From Pseudocitrobacter corydidari (GTDB taxonomy: Bacteria; Pseudomonadota; Gammaproteobacteria; Enterobacterales; Enterobacteriaceae), in NCBI RefSeq assembly GCF_021172065.1, contig NZ_CP087880.1:2022583-2086582 (forward strand): a DNA stretch of 64,000 nucleotides. Direction: 5' to 3'. The notes beneath the pieces were generated by a model. The model made no database searches. It had not been told where the DNA came from and worked only from the letters and a program-made list of their open reading frames with translations. The first letter of the stretch is position 1, and every line of letters starts with the position of its first letter. Of the stretch, positions 18,047 to 27,981 are shown one piece after another. Made by a program: the position numbers and the translations under genes.

Positions 18047-18976
18047 ATGCGTATGAATATGACCGATTTCGCTACTTTCATTGCCGTTGCTCGCCACCAG
18101 AGCTTTCGCGCAGCCGGTGATCATCTGGGGCTTTCACCGTCCGCAATCAGTCATAGTATTAAGCAGCTTGAACAGCGCCTTAAAATTCGCTTATTCAATC
18201 ACACGACCCGTAGCGTGTCATTAACCGAAGCAGGCCAAAATCTCTATGACCGATTGCGTCCCGCATTCGATGAAATTCAGATCATGCTGGACGAGGTCAA
18301 CAACTTTCGCGTCGCGCCCATCGGCACGCTGAAAATCAACGCCGCAAGGCTGGCTGCACGTATTTTCCTGATGCCGCTGTTAGTTCAGTTTACCCGCCAA
18401 TACCCTGATATTAAGATTGAAGTTACAGCGGATGACACGCTGGTAGATATCGTTAAGCAAGGTTTTGACGCAGGTATTCGCCTGAGCAGTATCGTTGAAA
18501 AAGATATGATCGCTGTGCCGATTGGGCCTGCGGTGAAGCTATGTGTTGTTGCAACGCCGGAATACTTTGCAAAGCACGGAAAACCTGAGCATCCCAAAGC
18601 GTTGCTCACGCATCAATGTGTGGTCTTTCGTTATCCCGGCGGTCGCCCCTGTCACTGGCAGTTCTCCGATGGGCTGGAAATTGCCGTTACGGGCAATATT
18701 ATTGTCAACGATATGGATGCCGAACTGGACGCGGTACTCATGGGGGCGGGAGTGGGCTACCTGCTGTGTGAGCAGGTGAATGAGCATCTGCACAGCGGAA
18801 GGCTGGAATCAGTGCTGGAAGAGTGGCTGCCCGCGCGACCGGGCTTTCAGCTTTACTACCCGAATCGGCACTATATGTCCTGCGGGCTACGGGCGTTTCT
18901 CGACTTTGTTAAACAGCCCGATAACGCAGAGGTTAACGGGCTGAATTCTCAGGCATGCGCCACCGGCGTCGGGTGA
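18047..18976 (+). CDS. ycaN: LysR-family transcriptional regulator YcaN
   Basis: LysR-type DNA-binding regulator. The helix-turn-helix is at about residues 18-45 ([25 protein letters not shown]), and an effector domain of the periplasmic-binding-protein type follows. AAGGA lies nine bases before the ATG at 18047. At 309 residues it is slightly longer than E. coli YcaN (about 302). Its 3' end overlaps the 3' end of the convergent ycaD by 28 bases, so the extra C-terminal residues lie in the overlap. It is divergent from ycaK. Targets are unknown. Confidence 0.9.
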   Translation: MRMNMTDFATFIAVARHQSFRAAGDHLGLSPSAISHSIKQLEQRLKIRLFNHTTRSVSLTEAGQNLYDRLRPAFDEIQIMLDEVNNFRVAPIGTLKINAARLAARIFLMPLLVQFTRQYPDIKIEVTADDTLVDIVKQGFDAGIRLSSIVEKDMIAVPIGPAVKLCVVATPEYFAKHGKPEHPKALLTHQCVVFRYPGGRPCHWQFSDGLEIAVTGNIIVNDMDAELDAVLMGAGVGYLLCEQVNEHLHSGRLESVLEEWLPARPGFQLYYPNRHYMSCGLRAFLDFVKQPDNAEVNGLNSQACATGVG

Positions 18977-20097
18977 TGCCCGGCTTTGCGCAGCAGCATC
19001 AGCAGATAAACAAACGACACGCAGGCGATCATCACAAACAGCAGGTTATCGGAATAACTCTGCATCAGCATTGCCGTCAATGTTGGGCCGAGCAGGCTAC
19101 CGATGGTGTAGCTCAGCAGCAGCGCCTGGTTCATCGAAACCAGTTGATGATGTTCCACTTTTTCGCAGGCCCAGGCCATTGCCACCGGGTATAACGTAAA
19201 TCCGGAAGCACCGAGGACAAAGAGTGCTGGCGCCATTGCCGCGTTGCTCAACATCGCGAGGCAACCAAGGATCACCACGAAAACCTGTACACGCAGGACT
19301 AACAGACGGCCATAGCGATCCGCCAGGCGGCCAATCGGCCACTGCCCCACGATGCCCGCGCTAACCATCACCGCCATCCAGAAACCGATACCGGAATCGC
19401 TCACGCCCTGGTGGTTCAGATAGAGCGGCATCAGGCCATAAAGCGAGCCCAGCACAATCCCGGAGATAATGCAGCCGTTTACGCCAAGGCGCGCCTGGCG
19501 CAGCGTGAACATCGACCACACGCGGGTTGAAACATGCGTTTCATCCTGCTGATTGTTGATACGCGCGAACAGCATAGGCAAAATGGCGGCCAGTACCAGG
19601 CCCGTCATCACCGGTAACACGGTCAATAGATCGGTTGGCAGTTTGCTGACCATGATTTGCCCCAGCACGGTACCGACGTAGTACACCATCATGTAGGCCG
19701 CCAGCAGACGTCCACGGTTACGCGAGGTGCCACTGCACATCAGTGCGCTTTCCACAACCACCCAAATCATCGCGCAGCCCACGCCCGCGACAAAGCGCCA
19801 GAACATCCAGCTCCAGAACCCGACCATGATCCCTAAGCCTACGCAGCCCACGGCAAAAATCGCCGAGGCAATATAGTAGCTACGGTTAAATCCCATACGC
19901 TTAATTAAGCGCCCGGTCAGCAGCGTCCCCACCAGGTTACCGGTGAAATAGGAGGAACCGACCATCCCAACCTGCCAGGTAGGCAAGTTTTCGTGGGCGA
20001 GCCAAAGCGGGACGAGCGTATTTAATACCGCGATCGCCAGGGTCAACAAAAGTAAGCCACAGAGCAACAGCTGCACCGGGCGAGTATAGGTGTTCAT
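18949..20097 (-). CDS. ycaD: Major facilitator superfamily transporter YcaD
   Basis: Inner-membrane transporter of the MFS class with about twelve hydrophobic helices over 382 residues, the usual length. The MFS loop motif is visible between the second and third helices ([14 protein letters not shown]) and again in the second half ([14 protein letters not shown]). The substrate is unknown. The strongly conserved [21 protein letters not shown] segment is typical of the YcaD group. It lies downstream of dmsC on the same strand but behind a terminator and about 275 bases of non-coding DNA. In E. coli K-12 ycaC occupies this gap; here it is absent. Confidence 0.94.
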   Translation of the reverse strand: MNTYTRPVQLLLCGLLLLTLAIAVLNTLVPLWLAHENLPTWQVGMVGSSYFTGNLVGTLLTGRLIKRMGFNRSYYIASAIFAVGCVGLGIMVGFWSWMFWRFVAGVGCAMIWVVVESALMCSGTSRNRGRLLAAYMMVYYVGTVLGQIMVSKLPTDLLTVLPVMTGLVLAAILPMLFARINNQQDETHVSTRVWSMFTLRQARLGVNGCIISGIVLGSLYGLMPLYLNHQGVSDSGIGFWMAVMVSAGIVGQWPIGRLADRYGRLLVLRVQVFVVILGCLAMLSNAAMAPALFVLGASGFTLYPVAMAWACEKVEHHQLVSMNQALLLSYTIGSLLGPTLTAMLMQSYSDNLLFVMIACVSFVYLLMLLRKAGHHPTPVAHA

Positions 20098-20372
20098 GGG
20101 TAAAAACCGTGAGGATGATCAGATTTCGAGCGCATCATGCCACGGCCATTATTAAAGTCAATCGCCCGTCTGACGGGGGCTGCGGGGAATATGGGGCGAC
20201 GATTGATGTTTCTTATCCAGCGAAGCGGAAATAAATTCACGCCACCAATCATTTCATTGTTTTTATTCGTTTATTACCGGAACATGTCGGAACGATTGGT
20301 CGAAAAATTTCATGATAAAAAAGCATTAAAAAGCCAGGACGCAAGCCCTGGCTTTTTTATACCCACAATAAC
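20098..20372. other. Gap between ycaD and dmsC
   Basis: Non-coding DNA where E. coli K-12 has ycaC. It holds the dms terminator. A 79-codon plus-strand frame has no ribosome site and no resemblance I recognise. No ycaC remnant is obvious. Confidence 0.5.
20328..20358. terminator. Terminator after dmsABC
   Basis: AAAAAGCCAGG and CCTGGCTTTTT form an 11-bp stem, with A- and T-runs on both sides. Confidence 0.85.
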
Positions 20373-21236
20373 TTAGCTGGCAATCGCCATGCCGACGGTC
20401 ATGTGCAGGCCGTAGAAAACGCCACGGCCAATCAGCTCGCCCGCAATGACCAGCACCACCGCGATGCTCAGCAGCGGCAGCGCCGGTTGATATCCTCTCA
20501 GCTGCGGCGCAACCCAGCACACCAGCGCCAGGGCGATCAGCACCACGCGCCAGGCCATCAACGAGCCGTAATCCGGCACCAGCGCGGACGCCTGCTGAAT
20601 AGAGCTGTGAATCGTCGCCAGTTCAGCGCCCTGCATCAGCGCAACCACCACGCTCACCACCAGCGCGATGATGCTAACGGCAGGCAGCAGACGCATCGCC
20701 CAACCGGTGACATCGGCCGCACGCAGCAGCAGGTAGCCCAGCAGCGGGCCGCCAATGAACAGCGTCAGGAAGAAGCTCATCGGCGTCCAGACACTGTACC
20801 AGGTCGGCACGGTATCAATGCTGTTGTACACACGCGCCATCATCCAGACGAATACCACGCCCAGCACGGCGGTGATAATCAGCCACAGCCCACGCAGCGC
20901 GGGTGACAGTTTTTTCATCATCGCCAGCAGCCAGCCAAGGCCGCCAACCGCAAAGAAGATTGCGCCACTGGCAATTTCGTTGCTCAGCGCCGAGGAGCCC
21001 ACGCGGTTAAGCGAGTTGAACGCGCGAAACGGCGAGCCCAGGTGAAGCGTTGAGGCAATGAACGCAATGCCCATCAGCACCCACAGCGCAAACATCCCGG
21101 TCACCACACGTTGTTGCGCGTTAGGACGTAAATCACCCTTCAGCAGCGCCAGTGCCAGCACGATAAACGCGCCCACCACGCATTGACCAAAGACCGTGAA
21201 GATCATCAGCGGCCATTCATGCCATCCACTACCCAT
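20373..21236 (-). CDS. dmsC: Dimethyl sulfoxide reductase membrane anchor DmsC
   Basis: Integral membrane subunit of DMSO reductase. It anchors DmsAB to the periplasmic side of the inner membrane and oxidises menaquinol. The 287 residues contain eight hydrophobic helices. GSGWHEWPLMIFT at the N-terminus and the conserved histidine (about residue 65, in STLHLGSP) implicated in quinol binding are visible. It starts one base after the dmsB stop, so the two are translationally coupled. Confidence 0.96.
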   Translation of the reverse strand: MGSGWHEWPLMIFTVFGQCVVGAFIVLALALLKGDLRPNAQQRVVTGMFALWVLMGIAFIASTLHLGSPFRAFNSLNRVGSSALSNEIASGAIFFAVGGLGWLLAMMKKLSPALRGLWLIITAVLGVVFVWMMARVYNSIDTVPTWYSVWTPMSFFLTLFIGGPLLGYLLLRAADVTGWAMRLLPAVSIIALVVSVVVALMQGAELATIHSSIQQASALVPDYGSLMAWRVVLIALALVCWVAPQLRGYQPALPLLSIAVVLVIAGELIGRGVFYGLHMTVGMAIAS

Positions 21237-21237
21237 C

Positions 21238-21855
21238 TCACACCTCCTTCGGATTGGCTAAGTAGCCAGTGGTATCGCCGGTTGGGCGACTATTGGCATT
21301 CGGCTTAATGACGATGCTCGGTTTGGTGAAGTGCGCAGACGGCAGCGGCGCAACGGCGGCAAGATTACCGTGTTTTTTACGCAGCTCGTCAATCGGGCCG
21401 AAATCGAGCGCGCGCAGCGGGCAGGATTCCACACAGATTGGCTTTTTACCGTCTGCCACGCGGTCGTGGCAGCCATCGCATTTCGTCATGTGCCCTTTCG
21501 CCGCATTATATTGCGGCGCGCCGTACGGGCAGGCCATATGGCAGTAGCGGCAGCCGATGCAAACATCTTCATCGACGACCACAAAACCATCTTCGCGTTT
21601 GTGCATCGCGCCGCTCGGGCAAACCTTGGTACAGGCCGGATCTTCGCAGTGGTTGCACGAAATAGAGAGATAGTAAGCAAAGACGTTCTGATGCCAGACG
21701 CCGTTGTCTTCCTGCCAGTCGCCACCCGCGTATTCGTAGATACGGCGGAAGCTGACGTCCGGGCCTAAATCTTTGTAGTCTTTACACGCCAGCTCGCAGG
21801 TTTTGCAGCCGGTGCAACGACTCGAATCAATATAAAAACCATATTGGGTTGTCAT
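21238..21855 (-). CDS. dmsB: Dimethyl sulfoxide reductase iron-sulfur subunit DmsB
   Basis: Electron-transfer subunit with four [4Fe-4S] clusters that passes electrons from DmsC to DmsA. The length is 205 residues. The first cysteine group is C14-TG-C17-KT-C20-ELA-C24; further groups appear in CNHCEDPACTKVCP, CIGCRYCHMACPYG and KCDGCHD. It has no signal peptide and is expected to be carried by the Tat signal of DmsA. It lies ten bases downstream of dmsA. Confidence 0.97.
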   Translation of the reverse strand: MTTQYGFYIDSSRCTGCKTCELACKDYKDLGPDVSFRRIYEYAGGDWQEDNGVWHQNVFAYYLSISCNHCEDPACTKVCPSGAMHKREDGFVVVDEDVCIGCRYCHMACPYGAPQYNAAKGHMTKCDGCHDRVADGKKPICVESCPLRALDFGPIDELRKKHGNLAAVAPLPSAHFTKPSIVIKPNANSRPTGDTTGYLANPKEV

Positions 21856-21865
21856 CGATTACTCC

Positions 21866-24310
21866 TTACACCCTTTCAACCTGAACGAGATTTGTGTGTG
21901 ACGGGTTGCCCTTCGCCAGCGGCGATGGACGCTGTGTCGTCAGAACGTTGATACAGCCCGCCTGATCCACACCTTTAGCATCCGGGTCATACCATGCCCC
22001 TTCGCCCAGTGCGACAACACCCGGCATCATACGCGGCGTGACTTTCGCCTCGATGTGCACTTCGCCACGGTCGTTAAAGATGCGTACCCGGTCGCCGTTG
22101 GCGATACCGCGTTTCTTCGCATCCAGCGGGTTGATCCACATCTCCTGACGGCAGGCCGCTTTCAGCACTTCAACGTTGCCATAGGTAGAGTGAACGCGGG
22201 ATTTATAGTGGAAACCGGTCAGCTGCAACGGGAATTTCTCCGCCAGCGGATCGTTATAGTTTTCAAATCCCGGGGTGTAGATTGGCAGCGGATCGATAAC
22301 ATCGCCTTCTGCCAGTTCCCAGGTTGCGGCGATTTTCGCCAGTTCCTGAGAGTAAATTTCGATTTTGCCCGACGGCGTGGTCAGCGGGTTGGCCTGCGGA
22401 TCCTCACGGAAGGCTTTATAGGCAACGTGATGTCCTTGCGGATCGCGCTGTTTGAAAATCCCCTGCTTGCGGAAGGTGTCGAAGTCCGGCAGTTCAGGAA
22501 TGGCTTTGCGCGACTGTTCATACAGATGGCGCATCCACTCTTCCTGGCTACGGCCTTCGGTAAACTGCTGCTCCACGCCCATCCGTTTGGCAAGCTCTGT
22601 GGTCATGTCGTAGATGGTTTTGCACTCGAAGCGCGGTTTAATCGCCTGGTCAGCAAAGATGACGTACGACATGTTGCCGCAGGAGGCATCCAGCGCGAAG
22701 TCCATCTGTTCAGACGCGGTGCAGTCCGGCAGGATGATATCGGCGTATTTCGCGGACGAGGTCATATGGCAGTCGATCACCACAATCAGCTCGCATTTCT
22801 TATCATCCTGTAGGATCTCGTGGGTACGGTTGATTTCCGAGTGCTGGTTGATAATGCAGTTACCCGCATAGTTCCAGATCATTTTGATCGGCACATCGAG
22901 TTTATCTTTCCCACGCACACCGTCGCGCAGCGCCGTCATTTCCGGGCCACGTTCAATTGCGTCAGTCCACATAAACATGGAGATGCTGGTCTGAATCGGG
23001 TTTTCCAGGGTCGGCATACGGACGAATGGTAAAGAGTAAGACCCTTCGCGCGCACCGCTGTTGCCACCGTGAATACCGACATTACCGGTCAGGATGGAGA
23101 GCATGGAGATCGCGCGGGTGGCGATTTCACCGTTAGCATGACGCTGCGGGCCCCAGCCCTGAGAGATAAACGCCGGTTTAGCGGTCGCAATTTCACGCGC
23201 CAGCTTCACAATGCGATCCGCCGGAATACCGGTAATAGAAGACGCCCACTCCGGCGTTTTCGCCACGCCGTCGTTGCCCTGGCCCAGAATATAGGCTTTA
23301 TAGTGCCCATTGGCTGGCGCGCCCGCTGGCAGCGTTTTCTCGTCGTAACCGACGCAGTATTTATCGAGGAACGGCTGATCGACCAGGTTTTCGCTGATCA
23401 TCACCCACGCCAGTGCAGAAACCAACGCCCCGTCAGTGCCTGGACGAATGGGGATCCATTCATCTTCACGCCCGGCGCCGGTATCGGTATAACGCGGATC
23501 GATGATGATCATGCGCGCATTCGATTTCTGACGCGCCTGCTCAAGATAGTACGTTACCCCGCCGCCGCTCATACGCGTTTCGCCAGGGTTATTACCAAAC
23601 AACACGACCAGCTGGCTGTTTTCAATATCGGACGGACTGTTGCCGTCGGCCCAACCGCCGTAGGTGTAGTTCAGACCTTCCGCAATCTGCGCGGACGAGT
23701 AGTCACCGTAATGGTTCAGGTAACCGCCACAGCAGTTCATCAGGCGGGCAACCAGGGTATTTCCCGGCGGCCAGGAGCGTGTCATGGTGCCGCCCAGCGT
23801 ACCGGTGCCGTAGTTGAGATAGATAGATTCGTTACCGTACTCTTTGATCAGGCGCTGCATGTTGGTGGCGATGGTATCGAACGCCTCCTCCCAGCTGATG
23901 CGCTCAAATTTTCCTTCGCCGCGTTTGCCAACGCGTTTCATCGGGTATTTCAGGCGATCCGGGTTGTAGACGCGGCGGCGCATAGAACGCCCGCGCAGGC
24001 AGGCGCGAACCTGGTGTAAGCCGTCGTAGTTATCATCACCGGTATTGTCGGTTTCGACGTATTTGATTTCACCATCGACAACGTGCATGCGTAGCGGGCA
24101 ACGGCTGCCACAGTTTACGGTACACGCGCTCCAGGTGAGACGCTCAGCGGCAGTTGCCGGGGCTAACGCATCAGCGGCGCTTACCATACGGCTAAACGGG
24201 AGCGTGAAGGCACTGCTGGCCATCGCCAGGCCGCCAATTGCCGAGGTTTTCATCAAACCGCGACGGCTGACCTCGGCTGCCAGAATGGCATCGGGGGTCT
24301 TAATTTTCAT
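21866..24310 (-). CDS. dmsA: Dimethyl sulfoxide reductase catalytic subunit DmsA
   Basis: Molybdenum bis-MGD enzyme that reduces DMSO, TMAO and other S- and N-oxides in anaerobic respiration. A twin-arginine signal is visible at residues 15-23 (SRRGLMKTS), followed by a hydrophobic stretch. The N-terminal cluster motif is CTVNCGSRC followed by a distal cysteine in CLRG. The likely molybdenum serine lies in GGTMTRSWPPGN. The length of 814 residues is normal. An FNR-type site lies upstream at 24445-24458, at a distance suited to activation without oxygen. It is the first gene of dmsABC. Confidence 0.98.
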   Translation of the reverse strand: MKIKTPDAILAAEVSRRGLMKTSAIGGLAMASSAFTLPFSRMVSAADALAPATAAERLTWSACTVNCGSRCPLRMHVVDGEIKYVETDNTGDDNYDGLHQVRACLRGRSMRRRVYNPDRLKYPMKRVGKRGEGKFERISWEEAFDTIATNMQRLIKEYGNESIYLNYGTGTLGGTMTRSWPPGNTLVARLMNCCGGYLNHYGDYSSAQIAEGLNYTYGGWADGNSPSDIENSQLVVLFGNNPGETRMSGGGVTYYLEQARQKSNARMIIIDPRYTDTGAGREDEWIPIRPGTDGALVSALAWVMISENLVDQPFLDKYCVGYDEKTLPAGAPANGHYKAYILGQGNDGVAKTPEWASSITGIPADRIVKLAREIATAKPAFISQGWGPQRHANGEIATRAISMLSILTGNVGIHGGNSGAREGSYSLPFVRMPTLENPIQTSISMFMWTDAIERGPEMTALRDGVRGKDKLDVPIKMIWNYAGNCIINQHSEINRTHEILQDDKKCELIVVIDCHMTSSAKYADIILPDCTASEQMDFALDASCGNMSYVIFADQAIKPRFECKTIYDMTTELAKRMGVEQQFTEGRSQEEWMRHLYEQSRKAIPELPDFDTFRKQGIFKQRDPQGHHVAYKAFREDPQANPLTTPSGKIEIYSQELAKIAATWELAEGDVIDPLPIYTPGFENYNDPLAEKFPLQLTGFHYKSRVHSTYGNVEVLKAACRQEMWINPLDAKKRGIANGDRVRIFNDRGEVHIEAKVTPRMMPGVVALGEGAWYDPDAKGVDQAGCINVLTTQRPSPLAKGNPSHTNLVQVERV

Positions 24311-24444
24311 GGATACTCACTTCGTTGCTCACATTGAAAACAATACCGCTATATAGTCATATATATAGCGAGATTTTTATTTTTTAGTTTTATATGCTGC
24401 GGGTTACTTCGAAGGGAGTATTTCTCTTTTGAATGGTTAAGGTA

Positions 24445-24458
24445 TTGCTCAGTATCAA
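24445..24458 (-). promoter_or_regulatory. FNR-type site upstream of dmsA
   Basis: On the minus strand TTGAT-ACTG-AGCAA matches TTGAT-N4-ATCAA with one mismatch. If centred at -41.5 the transcript would start near 24410, and AATACT at 24422-24417 fits a -10. The E. coli dmsA promoter has a very similar site. It overlaps nothing coding but sits close to the serS terminator. Confidence 0.7.
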
Positions 24459-24470
24459 TGATGGGCATAA

Positions 24471-24494
24471 AAAAAGCGCCCGCAGGCGCTTTTT
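24471..24494 (-). terminator. Terminator after serS
   Basis: AAAAAGCGCC and GGCGCTTTTT pair around CGCA, with U-runs in both directions. Confidence 0.87.
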
Positions 24495-24510
24495 ACATAA
24501 GAAAGGTGAA

Positions 24511-25824
<1,314 letters not shown>

Positions 25825-25825
25825 T

Positions 25826-25861
25826 TAAAAAAAGGGAATGCAACCGCAGCCTGCGGTTGCA
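25826..25861 (-). terminator. Terminator after rarA
   Basis: TGCAACCGCAG and CTGCGGTTGCA are perfectly complementary with almost no loop, followed on the minus strand by TTCCC and seven T. Confidence 0.7.
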
Positions 25862-25895
25862 AAGATACATTGCCAACATTACCGCAACGCCTGCG

Positions 25896-27239
25896 CTAGC
25901 GGTAGCGTTTTGTGCGGCTATTTTGATCCTGTTCAGCGAGCCAGGCGAGCTTTTCGCCAATCTTGCCTTCAAGGCCACGGTTAGTTGGACGATAATAGCG
26001 CGTTTGTGCCATTTCCTGCGGGAAGTACTCTTCACCGGCAGCATAGGCATTTGGCTCATCATGGGCGTAGCGATACTCCTGCCCGTAGCCCATCTCTTTC
26101 ATCAGTTTGGTCGGCGCGTTGCGCAGGTGAACCGGCACGTCATAGTCCGGGCGCTCACGCGCATCGGCCATTGCCGCTTTAAAAGCGGTATAAACGGCAT
26201 TACTTTTTGGCGCACAGGCGAGATACACGATTGCCTGGGCAATTGCGCGTTCGCCTTCCGCCGGGCCGACGCGGGTAAAGCAATCCCATGCGGAGATGGC
26301 AACCTGCATCGCGCGCGGGTCTGCGTTGCCCACATCTTCGGAGGCAATCGCCAGGCAACGACGCGCGACGTACAGCGGGTCGCCACCGGCGGAGATGATA
26401 CGTGCATACCAGTAAAGCGCCGCATCCGGTGCGCTGCCGCGTACCGATTTATGCAGCGCGGAAATCAAATCGTAGAAACGGTCGCCTTTGTTATCAAAGC
26501 GCGCGCTGCGCTCGCCGGCGATTTCCGTTAACAGTTCAGGTTTCAGCGTGCGCTTGCCGGAATCATCCACTTCGGCCATATCGGCCATCATTTCCAGCGT
26601 ATTCAGAGCGCGACGCGCATCGCCGTTCACCAGCTCAGCAATCGCCCGGCGGGTCTCATCCGGCAACACAATATCCTGGCCGCCGTAGCCGCGCGTTTTG
26701 TCTTCCATCGCCTGAGCCAGAACCTGCTCAATATCCTCAGTGGTGAGGGATTTCAGCAAATAGACGCGCGCTCGGGAGAGCAGCGCCGAATTCAGTTCAA
26801 ACGAAGGGTTTTCGGTTGTCGCACCGATAAAAGTAATGGTGCCGTCTTCAATGTGCGGCAGAAAGGCATCCTGCTGGCTTTTATTGAAACGGTGGACTTC
26901 ATCGACAAACAGAATGGTGCGACGTCCGGCATTACGATTCTGCCGGGCGCGTTCAATGGCTTCGCGGATCTCTTTCACGCCGGACGTCACCGCAGAGATG
27001 CGTTCGACATCAGCGCTGGCGTAACGGGCAATGACTTCCGCGAGGGTCGTTTTACCGGTGCCCGGCGGCCCCCACAGGATCATCGAGTGCAAATGCCCGG
27101 CTTCGATAGCGCGCGGCAGCGGTTTCCCGGCCGCCAGCAGATGCTGCTGGCCGATGTACTGCGCTAAATTTTCTGGCCGCATACGGGCGGCCAGAGGTTG
27201 AAAGGTATTATCTGAAAAGTCGAGCGACATATTGCTCAC
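25896..27239 (-). CDS. rarA: Replication-associated recombination protein A
   Basis: AAA+ ATPase (MgsA/WRNIP1 family) acting at stalled replication forks and interacting with SSB. The length is 447 residues. Walker A is GPPGTGKTT (about residues 57-65) and Walker B is [10 protein letters not shown]. Sensor motifs [10 protein letters not shown] and GDARRALN follow. The C-terminal half is the tetramerisation domain. It lies nine bases downstream of lolA on the same strand and is probably co-transcribed with it. Confidence 0.97.
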   Translation of the reverse strand: MSNMSLDFSDNTFQPLAARMRPENLAQYIGQQHLLAAGKPLPRAIEAGHLHSMILWGPPGTGKTTLAEVIARYASADVERISAVTSGVKEIREAIERARQNRNAGRRTILFVDEVHRFNKSQQDAFLPHIEDGTITFIGATTENPSFELNSALLSRARVYLLKSLTTEDIEQVLAQAMEDKTRGYGGQDIVLPDETRRAIAELVNGDARRALNTLEMMADMAEVDDSGKRTLKPELLTEIAGERSARFDNKGDRFYDLISALHKSVRGSAPDAALYWYARIISAGGDPLYVARRCLAIASEDVGNADPRAMQVAISAWDCFTRVGPAEGERAIAQAIVYLACAPKSNAVYTAFKAAMADARERPDYDVPVHLRNAPTKLMKEMGYGQEYRYAHDEPNAYAAGEEYFPQEMAQTRYYRPTNRGLEGKIGEKLAWLAEQDQNSRTKRYR

Positions 27240-27248
27240 GACTTACCT

Positions 27249-27860
27249 CTACTTACGTTGATCGTCCACCGTCACCCCGGCTGGCGGCGTAAAGGTAAAC
27301 TTAGACGCGTCCACCGCGCCGTTTTGCTGCGATTTCAGCTGATAGCTGCTGCGCTGGTCGTCCTGTTCAATGGCGCTGAACTGATGGATGGTGCCATCGC
27401 GGCCAACGTTAATGGTGAACTGCTTCAGGTTGCCGTTGCTGCCTTTCGGCGTCAGCATGAAGTCATCGCCGCTCTGTTTAATGTTGTACTGCGCCCAGTC
27501 GCTGGACTGGTTACGCGCAATCAGCATAAACGGCGTATTGCCGGTCGCATCGCTCAGACGCGTGGCGGTGGCCTGTTCCACAAACGGATTGTAGAACCAC
27601 AGGGTTTTACCATCAGATACCAGAATGCTTTCATCCGGCTGAGTCATGTGCCAGTTAAACAGATTCGGGCGTTTCACCCACAGATCGCCCTGACCGTCCT
27701 GCACCGCGTTGCCGCTACCGTCAGTCACTTTCTGCGTGAAGCTCGCGTGGAAACTGCTCACTTTATCCAGACGGCTTTTCAGGTCGCTGGCGGCATCTGC
27801 CCAGACGCTACTGACAACAAAGCTGGAAAGTAATGCACACGTGATTGCTGCCTTTTTCAT
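27249..27860 (-). CDS. lolA: Outer-membrane lipoprotein carrier LolA
   Basis: Periplasmic chaperone that takes lipoproteins from LolCDE at the inner membrane and hands them to LolB at the outer membrane; essential in E. coli. A Sec signal peptide ends near VWA, about residue 21. The mature protein carries [11 protein letters not shown] and the hydrophobic beta-barrel strands of the family. At 203 residues it has the normal length. It is upstream of rarA and 121 bases downstream of ftsK. Confidence 0.97.
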   Translation of the reverse strand: MKKAAITCALLSSFVVSSVWADAASDLKSRLDKVSSFHASFTQKVTDGSGNAVQDGQGDLWVKRPNLFNWHMTQPDESILVSDGKTLWFYNPFVEQATATRLSDATGNTPFMLIARNQSSDWAQYNIKQSGDDFMLTPKGSNGNLKQFTINVGRDGTIHQFSAIEQDDQRSSYQLKSQQNGAVDASKFTFTPPAGVTVDDQRK

Positions 27861-27981
27861 CGTTAATCCTTAATAGCATCATGCTCCCGACGGGGAGGCT
27901 TCTGTCGCTCACTTTAGGCTTAAGCTCAGCGAGGCGACAGAAGAAAATACTGAATTTTGACTTATTTACCTGGTTTTACGA

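Noticed and set aside
20137..20376. A 79-codon plus-strand frame between ycaD and dmsC
   Set aside because: No Shine-Dalgarno, no similarity that I recognise, and its end is the dms terminator hairpin translated.
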